Program-made: the position numbers and the translations under genes
Part shown: positions 25,901-37,980 of the stretch, piece by piece
Position numbering within the stretch: position 1 is the first letter of the stretch
Layout of the letters: each line of letters begins with the position of its first letter
NCBI RefSeq assembly: GCF_035994945.1
Contig: NZ_CP108677.1
Coordinates: forward strand, 1,488,001 to 1,552,000
Direction of reading: 5' to 3'
Length of the DNA stretch: 64,000 nucleotides
Source of the DNA: Streptomyces sp. NBC_01216
GTDB taxonomy: Bacteria > Actinomycetota > Actinomycetes > Streptomycetales > Streptomycetaceae
The notes under the pieces: model-generated
Database searches by the model: none
What the model saw: the letters and a program-made list of their open reading frames with translations, nothing else
What the model was told of the DNA's origin: nothing

Positions 25901-28900
25901 CCAGGTCGAGCGTCGTGTCGCCGGAGCCGCCCCGGCCTCCGCCCTGGAGCAGCAGCATGACCTGGAAGAGGGGGTGGCGGGCCAGCGAGCGGGCCGGGTT
26001 GAGCTCCTCGACCAGCCGCTCGAACGGCACGTCCTGATGGGCGTAGGCGCCCAGGCCAGTCTCGCGGACCCGGGCCAGGAGTTCGGCGAAGGTCGGATCG
26101 CCGGAGGTGTCGGTGCGCAGGACCAGCGTGTTGACGAAGAAGCCGACCAGGTCGTCCAGGGCCTCGTCCGAACGGCCGGCGACCACCGAACCGATCGGCA
26201 CGTCGGTACCGGCCCCCAGCCGGGTGAGCAGCGCCGCGAGCGCGGCCTGCAGGGTCATGAACATCGTGACCCGGTGCTCGCGCGACAACGCCCCCAGCGA
26301 GGCGTGCAGTTCGGCGCCGATCGGCAGGACGATCCGGTCACCGCGGTGGCTGCTGTCCGCCGAGCGGGGGCGGTCGACGGGAAGCGCGAGTTCCTCGGGC
26401 AGTCCCGCCAGCGCTTCACGCCAGTAGGAGAGCTGGCGGGAGACGAGGCTGTCGGGGTCGGTCTCGTCGCCGAGCAGTTCACGCTGCCAGAGCGCGTAGT
26501 CGGCGTACTGCACCGGCAGCGGACGCCAGTCGGGCACCGTGCCCTCACGACGGGCGGCGTACGCGGCGGACAGGTCGCGCAGCAGCGGCTCCACGGACCA
26601 GCCGTCGCCGGCGATGTGGTGCAGTACGAGGACGAGGAGATGCTCGTCCTCCGAGAGCGGAAGCAGGTGCACGCGGATGGGAAGTTCGGTGGCCAGGTCG
26701 AAGGGGATCGCCGTGCAGTCGGTGAGGGCGGTCGCGGGGTCGGCGGGCGGGGTGGTGCGGTGGTCGAAGGGGACCCGGGCCTCGGCGGGCGGGACGATCC
26801 GCTGCCGGGGTTCGCCGTCGTGTTCCGTGAGGAGCGTGCGCAGGCTCTCGTGCCGGGTCACGAGGTCGCCGAGGGCGCTTTCCAGGGCGGCCGGGTCGAG
26901 CGGACCGGTGACACGGAGGGCGAGCGGGAGGTTGTAGAGCGCGCTGGGGCCCTCCATCCGGTCGATCAGCCAGAGCCGCCGCTGGGCGAAGGAGAGCGGC
27001 GGGCGTTCCGGACGCTCGCCGGCCGTCAGCGCGAGCCGGGCCGTGGCGCCGTCCAGGCGCTGGGCCAGACCGGCCACCGTCGGCGCCTCGAAGACGTCCC
27101 GGACGCCGATCTCGGCCGCGCACACCGTACGGACCCTGCTGACCAGCTTCATGGCGAGCAGCGAGTGCCCGCCGAGGGCGAAGAAGTCGTCGTCGACGGT
27201 CACGGGACCCGGCACCCCGAGGATCTCGGCGAAGAGCCCGCAGAGGATCTCCTCGCGTGCCGTGCGGGCCGCCCGACCGCCGGTGAAGAGCCCGAAGTCG
27301 GGGGCGGGCAGCGCGCGCCGGTCGACCTTGCCGCTCCCGGTCAGCGGCAGCGCGTCGAGGGTGACGACGGCGGCCGGGACCATGTAGGCGGGCAGCGACT
27401 CCGCCGCGAACCTCTTGATCTCCAGGGCGAGTCCGGGGCTGGGTGTGGCGACGGCGCAGTGGGCGACGAGGCGACGGTCGCCGTCCGCGCTCTCGTGCGG
27501 GGTGACGACGGCCTGGCGGACGGCCTCGTGGCGGGTGAGGACGTGTTCGATCTCGCCGGGTTCGATCCGGAAGCCGCGGATCTTGACCTGGTGGTCGGTA
27601 CGGCCGAGGTAGTCGAGGGCGCCGTCGCGGGTGCGGCGGACCAGGTCGCCGGTACGGTACATCCGCCCGCCGGACGGGAACGCACCGTCCCGCGTGAACG
27701 GGTCGGCGACGAACCGCTCCGCGGTCGGCCCCGGCCGACCGAGATAACCACGGGCCAGCCCGTCCCCGGCCAGATACAACTCACCCGGAACACCGGGCGG
27801 AACCAGCCTCAGATACTCGTCCAGAACATAGGCACGGGTCCCCAGGACGGTGTGACCCAACGTCGGACGCTCCGAGCCGGCGAAATCCTGGAGCAGGGTG
27901 TCGACGGTGCACTCGGTGGGCCCGTAGAGGTTGTGACCGGTGGTCGCCGGCGCCTCGCGCAGACGGGTCCACAACGCCTGCCCGACCGGCTCACCGCCCA
28001 GCAACACCACCCGCGGCGCCGGAGCATCCAACAACCCCTCGACGACCAGCTGTTCGGCGTAGGACGGAGTGAACTGCAGGACGTCGATGGCGGCGGTCCC
28101 GATGTGCCGGACCAGGGCGGCGGGGTCACGGCGCAGGTCGTCGCCGATCAGGTGCAGCTCATGTCCGGCGACCATCCACAGCAGGCTGTTCCAGGAGGCG
28201 TCGAAGCAGAGCGAGGCGGTCAGCGCGGCGCGCAGCCTGCCGTGCGTCCGCGCGGGCTCCCCGAAGGTCTCCGCCCGGTGGGCGGCCAGCAGCGCGGCGA
28301 TCGCACCGTGGCTCACCACCACCCCCTTGGGGCGGCCGGTGGAACCGGAGGTGTAGATCACGTAGGCGGCGTTCCCGGGGTGGAGCCGGACGGGCGGCGC
28401 GTCGGCCGGGCGGGTGACCCGCTGCTGCTCGGCGACATCCAGGACGGCGACGCCGGTGAGTCCGTGCAGGACTTCGGGCCGCGGCCAGCCGGCCCCGGTG
28501 AGCACGGCCGCCGGGCGGGTGTCGGCGAGCATGTGGGCGGTGCGCTCCGGCGGGTGTTCGGCGTCGAGCGGGAGGAAGGCGGCACCGGCCCTGAGTACGG
28601 CGAGCTGGGAGACGACCGTCTCCGCCGAGCGGGGCAGGGCGAGCGCGACCACGTCCTCGGGGCCGATACCGGAAGCGGTCAGGCCGTGGGCGAGACGGTC
28701 GGCGCGGGCGTCCAGCTCGGCGTAGCTCAGGCGGGTCTCCCCGAAGACCAGGGCGGTGGCGTCGGGGGTCGCCGCCACCTGGGCGGCGAACGCCTCGGGA
28801 ACGAGGGGCAGTCGGGCGGGCAGCGGCCGGTGGCCGCCGAGGAGTTCCGCGCGCTCGCCCTCGGCCAGTAGCTCGGCCTGGCCGATGCGCCGGTCGGGGC

Positions 28901-31900
28901 GGGCCGTCACCGCCGCCAGCAGCCGGCCGAAGCGGGCGGCCAGGGACTCGACGGTCTCGCGGTCGAACAGGTCGGTGGCGTAGTCGATCGCGCACTCCAG
29001 CCCGGCGGGCGCGCCGTCGGCGTCGAAGAACTCCTCCAGCGTCATGTTGAGGTCGAACTTGGCGACCCCGGTGTCCGCAGGCAGCGCCTCGGAGCGCAGC
29101 CCGTCCGGCTCCAGTCCGGCGCCGGCGTCGGACTGGAGGACCATCGCCACCTGGAAGAGGGGGTGGCGGGCCAGCGAGCGGGCCGGGTTGAGCTCCTCGA
29201 CCAGCCGCTCGAACGGCACGTCCTGATGGGCGTAGGCGCCCAGGCCAGTCTCGCGGACCCGGGCCAGGAGTTCGGCGAAGGTCGGATCGCCGGAGGTGTC
29301 GGTGCGCAGGACCAGCGTGTTGACGAAGAAGCCGACCAGGTCGTCCAGGGCCTCGTCCGAACGGCCGGCGACCACCGAACCGATCGGCACGTCGGTACCG
29401 GCCCCCAGCCGGGTGAGCAGCGCCGCGAGCGCGGCCTGCAGGGTCATGAACATCGTGACCCGGTGCTCGCGCGACAACGCCCCCAGCGAGGCGTGCAGTT
29501 CGGCGCCGATCGGCAGGACGATCCGGTCGCCCCGGTGGTCGGCTCGGGCGCCACGCGGCCGGTCGACGGGAAGCGCGAGTTCTTCCGGCAGATCGGCGAG
29601 CGTGGCGCGCCAGTAGGAGAGCTGGCGGGAGACGAGGCTGTCGGGGTCGGTCTCGTCGCCGAGCAGTTCACGCTGCCAGAGCGCGTAGTCGGCGTACTGC
29701 ACCGGCAGCGGACGCCAGTCGGGCACCGTGCCCTCACGACGGGCGGCGTACGCGGCGGACAGGTCGCGCAGCAGCGGGCCCATCGACCAGCCGTCGCCGA
29801 CGATGTGGTGCAGTGCGACGACCAGCACGTGCTCCTCGGGGGCGAGTCGGAGCAGGGTGACCCGTACGGGGGGTTCGGCGCCCAGGTCGAAGGGGCGGCG
29901 GGCGGCCCGGTCGATCTCGGCGTCCATCGATTCCGGTGCGCAGTCGCGTGGTTCGACCGCGAGCGCGGCGTCGGCGGGGGCGAGCACGCGTTGGTAGGGC
30001 TCGCCGTCGTGCTCCGCGATGACGGTGCGCAGGCTCTCGTGCCGGGTCACGAGGTCGCCGAGGGCGCTTTCCAGGGCGGCCGGGTCGAGCGGACCGGTGA
30101 GCCGCAGGGCGAGTGGCATGTTGTAGAGCGCGCTGGGGCCCTCCATCCGGTCGATCAGCCAGAGCCGCCGCTGGGCGAAGGAGAGCGGCGGGCGCGCGGG
30201 GCGCTCGCCGGCCGTCAGCGCGAGCCGGGCCGTGGCGCCGTCCAGGCGCTGGGCCAGACCGGCCACCGTCGGCGCCTCGAAGACGTCCCGGATGCCGAGT
30301 TCGGCGCCGAGGACCGTACGGACCCGGCTGAGGAGGCGGGTCGCGAGCAGCGAGTGCCCGCCGAGGGCGAAGAAGTCGTCGTCGACGGTCACGGGACCCG
30401 GCACCCCGAGGACCTCGGCGAAGAGCCCACAGAGGATCTCCTCGCGTGCCGTGCGGGCCGCCCGACCGCCGGTGGTGGCCGCCGCGAAGTCCGGGGCGGG
30501 CAGCGCGGACCGGTCGAGTTTTCCGCTGACGTTGAGCGGGAGTTCGTCGAGCGTCACGAAGGCCGCCGGGACCATGTACTCCGGCAGGGTCGCTGCCGCG
30601 TGGGCGCGCAGCACGGCCGGGTCGAGCGGGGAGCGTGGCACGACGTAGCCGACCAGCCGGGTGCCGGCCGTGCCGTCCTGATGCGGCAGCACGACGGCCT
30701 GGAGAACCTCGGGGTGGGCGGCCAGGACGGTCTCGATCTCGCCGGGTTCGATCCGGAAGCCACGCACCTTGACCTGGTGGTCGGTACGGCCGAGGTACTC
30801 GACCCGGCCGTCCGGGCGGCGGCGCGCGAGGTCGCCGGTACGGTACATCCGCCCGCCGGACGGGAACGCACCGTCCCGCGTGAACGGGTCGGCGACGAAC
30901 CGCTCCGCGGTCAGCCCCGGCCGACCGAGATAACCGCGGGCCAGCCCGTCCCCGGCCAGATACAGCTCACCCGGGACACCGGGCGGAACCGGCCGCAGAC
31001 ACCCGTCCAGAATGTGGGCGCGGAGGTTGGGCAGCGGAAGGCCGATGAGAGGGCGGGGGTCGTCGGTGAGCCGGTGGTGGAGCGCGTCGACGGTGCATTC
31101 GGTGGGGCCGTACATGTTGAGCACGACGGTGTCGGGGACGGCGGTGAGGGCGGTCCAGAGGGTCTGCCCGAGGGCCTCGCCGCCGACCATGAGGAGGGCG
31201 GGCGGACAGCGGTCGAGCAGGCCCTCCTCGACCAGCCGCTCGGCTTGGCCGGGGGTCACGTCGAGGACGTCGGTGGCGGCCTCCTCGGCGTAGCGGACGA
31301 TCGCGGCGGCGTCGCGGCGCAGGTCGTCGTCGAGCAGGTGGAGTTCGTGTCCGGCGACCATCCAGAGGAACGCCTCGAGGGCCGTGTCGAAGGAGAGCGA
31401 GGCGACCTGGGCGAACCTGAACCTGCGCCCCGGGTGGTTCCGCCGGGCCGCGGTGATGGTCTCGTCGCGGTGGAAGGCGAGCAGGTTGGCGAAGCCGCCG
31501 TGGCGCACGACGACGCCCTTGGGGCGGCCGGTGGAACCGGAGGTGTAGATCACGTAGGCGGCGTTCCCGGGGTGGAGCCGGACGGGCGGCGCGTCGGCCG
31601 GGCGGGTGACCCGCTGCTGCTCGGCGACATCCAGGACGGCGACGCCGGTGAGTCCGTGCAGGACTTCGGGCCGCGGCCAGCCGGCCCCGGTGAGCACGGC
31701 CGCCGGGCGGGCGTCGGCCAGCATGTGGGCGATCCGGTCGCGCGGGTGTTCGGCGTCGAGCGGGAGGAAGGCCGCACCGGCCCTGAGTACGGCGAGGACG
31801 GCGACCAACGACTCGGCGGAGCGGGGCAGGGCGAGCGCGACCACGTCCTCGGGGCCGATACCGGAAGCGGTCAGGCCGTGGGCGAGACGGTCGGCGCGGG

Positions 31901-34900
31901 CGTCCAGCTCGGCGTAGCTCAGGCGGGTCTCCCCGAAGACCAGGGCGGTGGCGTCGGGGGTCGCCGCCACCTGGGCGGCGAACGCCTCGGGAACGAGGAG
32001 GTCCGCGCCGGGCCGGGCGGTGTCGTGCCACGCGGCCAGCGCGGCGCGGCCGGCGCGGCCCAGGACGTCCAGTTCGGCGACGGGCCGGTGCGGGTCGGCG
32101 ACGGCCTGGGCGAGCAGGTCCGGCAGGGCGGCGGCGAGCCGCTCGGCGGTGGTCCGGTCGAACAGGTCGGTGGCGAACTCGAGTCCGCCGTCGAGTCCGG
32201 CCGGGGTGCCGTCCGGGTGGTGGCGCTCGGAGAGGTTCAGGGTGAGGTCGAAGGCGGTGTTGGGGAGGCCGAGCGGCTCGTAGGCGGTGCGGGTGCCGGG
32301 GAACTCGGGGCCGCCGCCGTCGGTGTTGTCGAAGGCGATCATCACCTGGAAGAGGGGGTGGCGGGCGAGCGAGCGGGCCGGGTTGAGCTCCTCGACCAGC
32401 CGCTCGAACGGCACGTCCTGATGGGCGTAGGCGGCCAGGTCGGTCTCCCGGACCCGGGCGAGGAGTTCGGCGAAGGTGGGCCGGCCGCTGAGGTCGGCGC
32501 GCAGGACCAGGGTGTTGGCGAAGAAGCCGACCAGGTCGTCCAGGGCCGGGTCGAGGCGACCGGCCAGCGGGGTGCCGATCGGCAGGTCGTCGCCGGCGCC
32601 GAAGCGGTGCAGCAGGGTCGCGTAGGCGGCCTGGAGCACCATGAAGAGGGTGACTCCGTGTCCGGTGGCCAGTTCGGCGAGCCGCGCGTGCAGGTCCGCG
32701 TCGAGTTCCAGCGGGACGACGTCGCCCCGGTGGCCCGCGACGGCCGGGCGGGGGTGGTCCAGGGGGAGCGGCAGCTCGTCCGGCAGGCCGGCCAATGCCT
32801 CTCGCCAGTAGTCGAGCTGACGGGAGAGCGGGGACCGTGGATCGGTGTCGGAGCCGAGCAGCCGGTACTGCCAGAGGGTGTAGTCGGCGTACTGGACGGG
32901 CAGCGGTTCCCCGGCGGGGGACTCGCCGCCGAGCCGGGCGGTGTAGGCGTCGGCGAGGTCACGGAAGAGAGGCCGCAGCGACCAGCCGTCGCTGGCGATG
33001 TGGTGCATCACCAGGAGCAGCACGTGTGTGTCGGGCGCCTCGGGGCGCAGGTAGGCGTGCAGCGGGACGTCGCGGGCCAGGTCGAAGGTGTGGCCGGCCA
33101 GTTCCTCGGCCGGGCGGTCGGTGACGGTGAGCAGGGGGGACGGGGCCTCGGGCAGCACTCGCTGGTAGGGGACGCCGTCGTGTTCCGCGAACACGGTGCG
33201 GAGTGTCTCGTGGCGGGCGACGACGTCGCCGAGCGCACGTTCCAGGGCACGCGTGTCCAGCGGGCCGGTGAGCCGGAGCGCGAGGGTGACGTTGTAGGTG
33301 GCGGAGGGACCCTCGGCCTGGCCGAGGAACCACAGCCGGCGCTGCGCGAAGGAGACCGGCAGGCGCTCGGGACGGGGTCCGGGGCGCAGCGCGGGCCGGT
33401 CCTGGCCGGTGGCGAGCCGGGCGGCGAGGGCGGCGACGGTCGGGGCCTGGAAGAGGTCGCCGATGGCGAGTTCGGCGCCGAGGTCGGCGCGTGCCCGGCC
33501 GACCAGGCGGGTGGCGAGGAGGGAGTGGCCGCCGAGTTCGAAGAAGTCGTCGTCGATGGTGATGTCGTCGATGCCGAGGATCTCTCCGAAGAGCGTGCAG
33601 AGGGCGCGTTCGCGCTCGTCGCGCGGGGCGCGGCCGACGGTGTCGGCGCCCAGGTCGGGGGCGGGCAGCGCGCGCCGGTCGACTTTGCCGTTGGCGTTGA
33701 GGGGCAGGGCGGGCAGCACGACCACGGACGAGGGGACCATGTAGCCGGGGAGGGTGTCGGCGGTGAGCTGCTTGAGTGCGGCGGCGAGGGCGGGGTTCTC
33801 GTCGAGGGCGGTGTCGGGTACCGAGCAGTAGGCGACGAGCCGGGTGTCGCCGGGGCGGTCCTCGCGGGCGATGACGATGACCTGGCGGACGGCGGGGTGA
33901 CGGGAGAGGACGGCCTCGATCTCGCCCGGTTCGATACGGAAGCCACGTACCTTGACCTGGCCGTCGATCCTGCCGAGGTACTCGATCGCGCCGTCGGCCC
34001 GGCGGCGGACCAGGTCACCGGTGCGGTACATCCGTCCGCCGCCGGACGGGAGCGGGCCGTCCGTCGCGAACGGGTCGGCGACGAACCGTTCGGCGGTCAG
34101 CGCGGGCCGCCCCCGGTAGCCGCGGGCGAGACCGGCGCCCGCCACGTACAGCTCGCCGGGGACGCCGGGCGGGACGGGCCGCAGGCGGGCGTCGAGGACG
34201 TGGGCGCGCGTGTTGTCGAGCGGGGAGCCGATCGGCGGGCGCGGGCCGAGGTCGGCGGGGGCGAGGGGGTGGTGGGTGGCGAAGGTGGTGGCCTCTGTCG
34301 GGCCGTAGACATGGGCGAGCAGCAGGTCGGGGCAGTGGTCGAGGACGCGCCGCATCAGGGTGCCGGAGGCGGCCTCGCCGCCGGTGCAGACGGTTCGGAA
34401 GGCGCGGAAGGTCTCCGGGGCCTGCTCGGCGACGAGGTCGAAGAGCGCCTTGGTGAGGAAGACGGCGGTGACGGCGTGCCGGGTGGCGACGGCGTGCAGG
34501 GTGTCGGCGTCCAGGCCGCCGGGCGGGGCGACGACGACCGTGCCGCCGGACAGCAGCGGCGTCCACAGTTCGTAGGTGGCCGCGTCGAAGGCGTGCGGAG
34601 AGTGCAGCAGGATCCGCCGGTGTCGGCCGTCCTGCCAGCGGCGGTCGGCGGCAAGGTCGACCACGTCACGGTGGCGGATCGCTACGCCCTTGGGGGTGCC
34701 GGTGGAGCCGGAGGTGTACATCAGGTAGGCGAGTCGGTCGGGGTGGACGGGCAGGAGCGGGTCGTGCGCCGGGGCGTCCCGCTCGTCGCCAGGCCGGACG
34801 ACGACGGCGGTGTGCGGGAAGCCGGGGTCGGCGCGGTCGGTGATCAGGACGGGGGCGGCCGTGTCGGCGAGCAGCGCGGTCATGCGCTCCGGCGGCAGGC

Positions 34901-36554
34901 TCGCGTGCAGAGGGACGTAGCAGCCGCCGGCCTTGAGTACGGCCAGGGTGGCGACGACCAGGTCGACCGAGCGTTCCATCAGCAGGGCGACCGGGGACTC
35001 CGGGCCGACGCCGGCGGCGATCAGGTGGTTCGCCAGCCGGTCGGCGCGGTGGTCGAGTTCGGCGTAGCTCACGGTGCCGCCGTCGTGGGCGAGCGCGACG
35101 GCCTCGGGGGTGCGGGCGGCCTGGGCCCGGAACAGTTCCGGTAGCGAGCCGAGCGGTACGGGTGCGGTGGTGGCGTTCCACCGGTCGTGCAGGAGGCCGC
35201 GTTCTTCGGGGGCGAGGATGTCGAGGGTGCCGATCGGTGCCTCGGGGTCGGCGGCCGCCGCGGCCAGCAGCCGGCCCAGGCGTTCGAAGAGGGTGGTGAC
35301 GGTGGCGCGGTCGTAGAGGTCGGCCGCGTACTCGACCGAGCCGGTGAGCCCGTCGGGGGTGCCGTCGGCGGTGTGCCGCTCGGTGACGCCGATGTTCAGG
35401 TCGAACTTGGCGACCCGCAGGCCGAGTGGTTCGGGGGACGATTCCAGTCCGGGCAGGCCGAGTTCGCCCTCCTCGTGGTTCTGCAGGACGAGCAGGGTCT
35501 GGAACAGCGGGTGGCGGCCGAGGGCGCGGGCCGGGTTGAGCTCCTCGACCAGCCGGTCGAACGGCACGTCCTGGTGGGCGAAGGCGTCGAGCTGGGACTC
35601 GCGGACCCGGTCGAGAAGTGTGGCGAAGGACGGATCGCCGGAGGTGTCGGTACGCAGGACCAGGGTGTTGACGAAGAAGCCGACGAGGTCGTTCAGGGCC
35701 TCCTCGGAGCGGCCGGCGACGCCGGTGCCGAGGGGGATGTCGGTGCCGGCGCCGAGGCGGGTGAACAGTGCGGCGAGGCCGGCCCGGAGGACGGAGAACA
35801 GGGTGGCACGGTGCCGGCGGGCCAGGTCGGTCAGCGCGGCGTGCAGTTCGGGGCCGTAGGCGAACGGCACGGCGTCGGCGGCCCCGGTCGGGGCGGGCGG
35901 CCGGGGCCGGTCCACCGGGAGTTCCAGTTCCTCGGGAAGGCCGGAGAGCGTCTCCCGCCAGTAGGCGAGCTGTCGGCTCATCCGGCTGTCCGGGTCGGAT
36001 TCCTCGCCGAGCAGTTCGCGCTGCCAGAGCGCGTAGTCGGCGTACTGGACCGGCAGGGGCTCCCAGTCGGGGGCGGAGCCGTCGAGGCGGGCGGCGTACG
36101 CCCCGGCGAGGTCGCGCAGCAGCGGGCCGAGGGACCAGCCGTCGCCGGCGATGTGGTGGAGCACGACGAGCAGCACGTGTTCGGGGGCGGGGCCGGTGGG
36201 GGTGAGTGAGAACACCGTGATCCGGATGGGGGGTTCGGCGCTCAGATCGAAGGCGTGGGCGGCTGCCCGGTCCCGCAGCCCGGGGTAGTCGTCCGGTGCG
36301 CAGTCCACCGTCTCGAAGGCGATCTCCACCTCCGCGGACGGCAGGATCCGCTGCACCGGGACTCCCCCGTCCACCGGGTACACCGTGCGCAGGGCCTCGT
36401 GGCGGCCGACGACGTCCGCCGTCGCGGCGCGCAACGCGGCGGTGTCGAGCGTGCCGCGCAGGCGGATCGCGAGCGGCAGGTTGTAGAGCGCGGTCGGTCC
36501 CTCGATCTGGTCGATCAGCCAGAGACGCTGTTGTGCGTACGAAACCGGGATCAC
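22917..36554 (-). CDS. NRPS3: four C-A-PCP modules plus terminal thioesterase
   Basis: About 4545 residues. Order (rough residues): C 5-435, A 450-965, PCP 970-1050; C 1060-1500, A 1515-2018, PCP 2025-2105; C 2118-2555, A 2568-3081, PCP 3088-3168; C 3181-3621, A 3641-4201, PCP 4208-4285; TE 4300-4545 (GWSFGG, His in THGAM). All four C domains keep HHxxxDG and all PCPs have GGHSLLA. Specificity codes read by eye: DAYFCGVTFK, DTEDMGMVDK, DANQLGLVDK, DADELGLVDK. The second and fourth have acidic pocket residues suited to cationic side chains such as arginine. There is no epimerase domain. GTG 36554 with AGAGGAAG is preferred over GTG 36572. The TE releases the finished peptide. A4 carries an unusual 60-70-residue insertion (about 3765-3838). 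Confidence 0.95.
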   Translation of the reverse strand: MIPVSYAQQRLWLIDQIEGPTALYNLPLAIRLRGTLDTAALRAATADVVGRHEALRTVYPVDGGVPVQRILPSAEVEIAFETVDCAPDDYPGLRDRAAAHAFDLSAEPPIRITVFSLTPTGPAPEHVLLVVLHHIAGDGWSLGPLLRDLAGAYAARLDGSAPDWEPLPVQYADYALWQRELLGEESDPDSRMSRQLAYWRETLSGLPEELELPVDRPRPPAPTGAADAVPFAYGPELHAALTDLARRHRATLFSVLRAGLAALFTRLGAGTDIPLGTGVAGRSEEALNDLVGFFVNTLVLRTDTSGDPSFATLLDRVRESQLDAFAHQDVPFDRLVEELNPARALGRHPLFQTLLVLQNHEEGELGLPGLESSPEPLGLRVAKFDLNIGVTERHTADGTPDGLTGSVEYAADLYDRATVTTLFERLGRLLAAAAADPEAPIGTLDILAPEERGLLHDRWNATTAPVPLGSLPELFRAQAARTPEAVALAHDGGTVSYAELDHRADRLANHLIAAGVGPESPVALLMERSVDLVVATLAVLKAGGCYVPLHASLPPERMTALLADTAAPVLITDRADPGFPHTAVVVRPGDERDAPAHDPLLPVHPDRLAYLMYTSGSTGTPKGVAIRHRDVVDLAADRRWQDGRHRRILLHSPHAFDAATYELWTPLLSGGTVVVAPPGGLDADTLHAVATRHAVTAVFLTKALFDLVAEQAPETFRAFRTVCTGGEAASGTLMRRVLDHCPDLLLAHVYGPTEATTFATHHPLAPADLGPRPPIGSPLDNTRAHVLDARLRPVPPGVPGELYVAGAGLARGYRGRPALTAERFVADPFATDGPLPSGGGRMYRTGDLVRRRADGAIEYLGRIDGQVKVRGFRIEPGEIEAVLSRHPAVRQVIVIAREDRPGDTRLVAYCSVPDTALDENPALAAALKQLTADTLPGYMVPSSVVVLPALPLNANGKVDRRALPAPDLGADTVGRAPRDERERALCTLFGEILGIDDITIDDDFFELGGHSLLATRLVGRARADLGAELAIGDLFQAPTVAALAARLATGQDRPALRPGPRPERLPVSFAQRRLWFLGQAEGPSATYNVTLALRLTGPLDTRALERALGDVVARHETLRTVFAEHDGVPYQRVLPEAPSPLLTVTDRPAEELAGHTFDLARDVPLHAYLRPEAPDTHVLLLVMHHIASDGWSLRPLFRDLADAYTARLGGESPAGEPLPVQYADYTLWQYRLLGSDTDPRSPLSRQLDYWREALAGLPDELPLPLDHPRPAVAGHRGDVVPLELDADLHARLAELATGHGVTLFMVLQAAYATLLHRFGAGDDLPIGTPLAGRLDPALDDLVGFFANTLVLRADLSGRPTFAELLARVRETDLAAYAHQDVPFERLVEELNPARSLARHPLFQVMIAFDNTDGGGPEFPGTRTAYEPLGLPNTAFDLTLNLSERHHPDGTPAGLDGGLEFATDLFDRTTAERLAAALPDLLAQAVADPHRPVAELDVLGRAGRAALAAWHDTARPGADLLVPEAFAAQVAATPDATALVFGETRLSYAELDARADRLAHGLTASGIGPEDVVALALPRSAESLVAVLAVLRAGAAFLPLDAEHPRDRIAHMLADARPAAVLTGAGWPRPEVLHGLTGVAVLDVAEQQRVTRPADAPPVRLHPGNAAYVIYTSGSTGRPKGVVVRHGGFANLLAFHRDETITAARRNHPGRRFRFAQVASLSFDTALEAFLWMVAGHELHLLDDDLRRDAAAIVRYAEEAATDVLDVTPGQAERLVEEGLLDRCPPALLMVGGEALGQTLWTALTAVPDTVVLNMYGPTECTVDALHHRLTDDPRPLIGLPLPNLRAHILDGCLRPVPPGVPGELYLAGDGLARGYLGRPGLTAERFVADPFTRDGAFPSGGRMYRTGDLARRRPDGRVEYLGRTDHQVKVRGFRIEPGEIETVLAAHPEVLQAVVLPHQDGTAGTRLVGYVVPRSPLDPAVLRAHAAATLPEYMVPAAFVTLDELPLNVSGKLDRSALPAPDFAAATTGGRAARTAREEILCGLFAEVLGVPGPVTVDDDFFALGGHSLLATRLLSRVRTVLGAELGIRDVFEAPTVAGLAQRLDGATARLALTAGERPARPPLSFAQRRLWLIDRMEGPSALYNMPLALRLTGPLDPAALESALGDLVTRHESLRTVIAEHDGEPYQRVLAPADAALAVEPRDCAPESMDAEIDRAARRPFDLGAEPPVRVTLLRLAPEEHVLVVALHHIVGDGWSMGPLLRDLSAAYAARREGTVPDWRPLPVQYADYALWQRELLGDETDPDSLVSRQLSYWRATLADLPEELALPVDRPRGARADHRGDRIVLPIGAELHASLGALSREHRVTMFMTLQAALAALLTRLGAGTDVPIGSVVAGRSDEALDDLVGFFVNTLVLRTDTSGDPTFAELLARVRETGLGAYAHQDVPFERLVEELNPARSLARHPLFQVAMVLQSDAGAGLEPDGLRSEALPADTGVAKFDLNMTLEEFFDADGAPAGLECAIDYATDLFDRETVESLAARFGRLLAAVTARPDRRIGQAELLAEGERAELLGGHRPLPARLPLVPEAFAAQVAATPDATALVFGETRLSYAELDARADRLAHGLTASGIGPEDVVALALPRSAETVVSQLAVLRAGAAFLPLDAEHPPERTAHMLADTRPAAVLTGAGWPRPEVLHGLTGVAVLDVAEQQRVTRPADAPPVRLHPGNAAYVIYTSGSTGRPKGVVVSHGAIAALLAAHRAETFGEPARTHGRLRAALTASLCFDASWNSLLWMVAGHELHLIGDDLRRDPAALVRHIGTAAIDVLQFTPSYAEQLVVEGLLDAPAPRVVLLGGEPVGQALWTRLREAPATTGHNLYGPTECTVDTLLQDFAGSERPTLGHTVLGTRAYVLDEYLRLVPPGVPGELYLAGDGLARGYLGRPGPTAERFVADPFTRDGAFPSGGRMYRTGDLVRRTRDGALDYLGRTDHQVKIRGFRIEPGEIEHVLTRHEAVRQAVVTPHESADGDRRLVAHCAVATPSPGLALEIKRFAAESLPAYMVPAAVVTLDALPLTGSGKVDRRALPAPDFGLFTGGRAARTAREEILCGLFAEILGVPGPVTVDDDFFALGGHSLLAMKLVSRVRTVCAAEIGVRDVFEAPTVAGLAQRLDGATARLALTAGERPERPPLSFAQRRLWLIDRMEGPSALYNLPLALRVTGPLDPAALESALGDLVTRHESLRTLLTEHDGEPRQRIVPPAEARVPFDHRTTPPADPATALTDCTAIPFDLATELPIRVHLLPLSEDEHLLVLVLHHIAGDGWSVEPLLRDLSAAYAARREGTVPDWRPLPVQYADYALWQRELLGDETDPDSLVSRQLSYWREALAGLPEELALPVDRPRSADSSHRGDRIVLPIGAELHASLGALSREHRVTMFMTLQAALAALLTRLGAGTDVPIGSVVAGRSDEALDDLVGFFVNTLVLRTDTSGDPTFAELLARVRETGLGAYAHQDVPFERLVEELNPARSLARHPLFQVMLLLQGGGRGGSGDTTLDLAGLPAAVEPVGGYAAKFDLSIAMGEFFDADGAPAGLECAIDYATDLFDRETVESLAARFGRLLAAVTARPDRRIGQAELLTEGERAELLPGAHEVPVDVPLLPAVFEAQVARTPDATALVAGSTRLSWAALNARADDLAHRLTAAGAGPESVVALALPRSAESVIALLAILKAGAASLSLDAEYPADRTAAMLADATPALVVTGDGWPHPGLLTGLTVLTSDHPTHTPDHPRGHRTTTPAHAAHTPVGTDPEGTYGTPPHDRKHPADATDRTAPPALRPGAGEPPRRTTAADAAYVIYTSGSTGRPKGVVVSHGAIAALLASHRSSAGPIGAAEHRYGRLRVALTASLCFDASWDGLLWLVAGHELHLIGDEVRRDAAALVRHVRSESLDVLEITPSYAEQLVVEGLLDAPAPRVVLLGGEPVGQALWTRLREAPATTGHNLYGPTECTVDTLLQDFAGSERPTLGHTVLGTRAYVLDEYLRLVPPGVPGELYLAGDGLARGYLGRPGPTAERFVADPFTRDGAFPSGGRMYRTGDLVRRTRDGALDYLGRTDHQVKIRGFRIEPGEIEHVLTRHPRVRAATVTAHEDGAAGPRLVAHVVADGPLDPAALRAFAADSLPAHMVPAAVVTLDALPLTGSGKVDRRALPAPSFASSPTGRPPRTPHEELLCGLFAEVLGLPGPVTIDDGFFDLGGHSLLAMRLLGGVRTAFGVDLGMRALFEAPTVAALGRRLARHLHPDGAAETATDALDVLLPLRATGTRAPLFCVHPAAGISWVYSGLLRHLDADRPVYGLQARGLRGGSASSVTEIAEDYVRQVRAVQPEGPYHLLGWSFGGVVAQAMAVALQTAGQEVALLALLDGLPADPARYPAGGAEPSGDPVDTLAELLASLGYDPAEGRGQAELTALLGEAAGVLPDVFEQHRKLMAEHVPGRYRGEAVFFGATLDKPADWPYGAAWRPYVDGRVEEHRITCTHGAMTRPDPVARIAAVLAQKLGV
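24177..24721 (-). repeat. 545-bp tract in module 8 A domain, identical to module 7 tract at 27528-28072
   Basis: Line-by-line comparison shows no difference between 24177-24721 and 27528-28072 (offset 3351). The tract covers the A domain from just after pocket position 278 through motif A8 (residues 299-331 included). Outside it the modules diverge quickly. This indicates recent gene conversion or duplication. Confidence 0.9.
25961..26339 (-). repeat. 379-bp tract in module 8 C domain, identical to 29150-29528 in module 7
   Basis: 25961-26339 and 29150-29528 (offset 3189) are identical by eye. They cover the middle of the condensation domain ([19 protein letters not shown] region). A further shared tract starts near 25673 and 28877 and runs about 158 bases. 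Offsets differ between tracts, so these are separate conversion events or conversion plus indels. Confidence 0.85.
27528..28072 (-). repeat. 545-bp tract in module 7 A domain, partner of 24177-24721
   Basis: This is the second copy of the identical A-domain tract. It ends exactly between codons for pocket positions 280 and 279, so position 278 (Gln here, Glu in module 8) remains different. Confidence 0.9.
29150..29528 (-). repeat. 379-bp tract in module 7 C domain, partner of 25961-26339
   Basis: This is the second copy of the identical C-domain tract. Shorter identical stretches are also shared with module 6, for example about 160 bases near 28351 and 31543 in the A2-A3 region. Confidence 0.85.
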
Positions 36555-36715
36555 GGTGCTTCCTCTGCTCACGTCACGGCGGGGATGGTGGGCGGATCGC
36601 CCCGGTGTCTGTCGGGGTCCGCGGCCGGAAGGCGCGTCATGGTGCGTGCGGCCCCGGCCGCCGGGGCGTGCTCATGGCGGATCCACCGGGGCGGGCCGGC
36701 GACGCCGGGAGCGGG

Positions 36716-36742
36716 TGGGCCGGGGGGGCACCGCCCGGCCCA
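36716..36742 (-). terminator. Hairpin directly after the SyrP-like gene
   Basis: TGGGCCGGG (36716-36724) pairs with CCCGGCCCA (36734-36742), three bases after the stop codon of the SyrP-like gene (36746-36748). It lies at one end of the 191-base gap before NRPS3 and could partially terminate, implying a separate promoter or tuned read-through for NRPS3. Confidence 0.5.
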
Positions 36743-36745
36743 GGG

Positions 36746-37759
36746 TCACCCGACAGGCGTTCGGGCGGGGACCTCGGCGGCGGCGTGCACGGTGGGCCGG
36801 CAGTCCCGGACGTCCACGGGCCGGCCCATCGCGACGGCGATCTTCCGGTCGCCGCGGAACGGGTCGCGGCCGTGGGCGCACAGCACGTTGTCGACCAGCA
36901 TCACGTCACCGGCCTGCCAGGGCTCGCGGACGGTGGCGGCGTCGTAGGCCGCGTTGAGGGCGTCCACGTCCTCCTGGGTGAGGGGCTCGCCGTCACCGAA
37001 GCCGGTGTCGAAGGGCAGGCCGTCGGGGCCGAACTCGTCGGTCATGGCCTCCCGGATGTCCGGGTCGAGCGACCCCGCGTTCCAGAACGCCAGGTGGTTG
37101 AACCAGACCTCCTCGCCGGTCCGCGGGTGGTGGAGGGTCGCCGCACGCAGCTGGCCGGTCCGCAGGTTGCCGTCCGGCAGCCACTGCCAGGAGACGGCGT
37201 TCTCCCGGCAGTAGCGCTCGACGTCGGCGCGCTCCTCGGTGCCGAAGGCGGTGCGCCAGCCGAGCGAGACGTAGTCCGAGTAGGTGCGGGTGAGCGTCCA
37301 GCCGCAGGAGCGTCCGCGCTCCACCAGGTGGCCGGGGAGCCCGGCGAGGACCTTGCGGACGTCGGCGGTCGGGGTGGCGCCGCCCTCCTCGGGTGCGGTC
37401 AGGCAGGCGAAGAGCAGCCGGCCGGGGAAGGTCAGTGTGTAGCTGTTCTCGTTGTGCATGCGGATCGCCTGGGCGGGCGGCAGGTCGGTGGACGAGAAGA
37501 CGCCGTCGCCGAAGTCGCTGCGCGGGGTGGCCTTCTCGCGGTACGGGGTGGGCTCGGGGATCAGCACGTCGCGGACGGCGGCGACGTCCGCGCTCCCCGT
37601 CACCGGCAGTCCCCGGAGGAAGATCGTGCCGTGCTCGTACAGGGCGGCCGTCAGCGCGGCCTCGTGCTCCCGCAGCCACGCGCAGGCCGCGGCGAGGTCG
37701 GCCATGGGCGGCACGTGGGTGAGGGCCGGGCGGCCGGGGTTCAGTTCCCAGGTCGGCAT
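36746..37759 (-). CDS. SyrP-like Fe(II)/2-oxoglutarate oxygenase (amino-acid beta-hydroxylase)
   Basis: A 337-residue TauD-superfamily protein. Metal ligands appear as H102-N-E104 (MHNENSY) and H296 (LCAHGRDPF), with R305 as the likely 2-oxoglutarate anchor; H-x-E is the variant used by SyrP-type enzymes. SyrP hydroxylates PCP-bound aspartate at the beta carbon in syringomycin assembly. Here the gene follows MbtH by 8 bases and lies between NRPS genes, so it probably hydroxylates an Asp/Asn- or methyl-Asp-type residue on a carrier protein (inference). ATG 37759 is chosen because the protein then starts at the usual family position. Confidence 0.82.
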   Translation of the reverse strand: MPTWELNPGRPALTHVPPMADLAAACAWLREHEAALTAALYEHGTIFLRGLPVTGSADVAAVRDVLIPEPTPYREKATPRSDFGDGVFSSTDLPPAQAIRMHNENSYTLTFPGRLLFACLTAPEEGGATPTADVRKVLAGLPGHLVERGRSCGWTLTRTYSDYVSLGWRTAFGTEERADVERYCRENAVSWQWLPDGNLRTGQLRAATLHHPRTGEEVWFNHLAFWNAGSLDPDIREAMTDEFGPDGLPFDTGFGDGEPLTQEDVDALNAAYDAATVREPWQAGDVMLVDNVLCAHGRDPFRGDRKIAVAMGRPVDVRDCRPTVHAAAEVPARTPVG

Positions 37760-37767
37760 GGCGGCAC

Positions 37768-37980
37768 TCACCGCTGGTCGAGGGTGGCGAGCAGGCTCGC
37801 CGGGCGGATGTCGGTCCAGTTGGCCTCGATCCAGTCGAGGCACTCCTGGCGGGGGGCCTCGCCGTGGACGGTGGTCCAGCCCGCCGGAACGTCGATCCAG
37901 ACCGGCCAGAGCGAGTGCTGGTTCTCGTCGTTGACCAGGACCAGGTAGCCGGCGTTGTCGTCCTCGAACGGGTTGCTCAT
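37768..37980 (-). CDS. mbtH: MbtH-family NRPS accessory protein
   Basis: A 70-residue protein with the full MbtH signature: NPFEDDNAGYLVLVNDE, the invariant Trp residues in HSLWPVWIDVPAGW and the terminal WIEANWTDIRP. MbtH proteins bind adenylation domains and are needed for their folding or activity. The gene is within the NRPS operon, 8 bases before the SyrP-like gene and 140 bases after the P450 stop. This gap contains a GGCAG/CTGCC inverted pair near 38074 but no obvious promoter. A single MbtH probably serves all eight A domains. Confidence 0.96.
   Translation of the reverse strand: MSNPFEDDNAGYLVLVNDENQHSLWPVWIDVPAGWTTVHGEAPRQECLDWIEANWTDIRPASLLATLDQR

Noticed and set aside
29163..35144. 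1993-codon open frame on the + strand
   Set aside because: It is antisense to NRPS3, produces Gly/Arg/Val-rich sequence without family motifs, and is explained by GC-rich codon bias in the real minus-strand gene.
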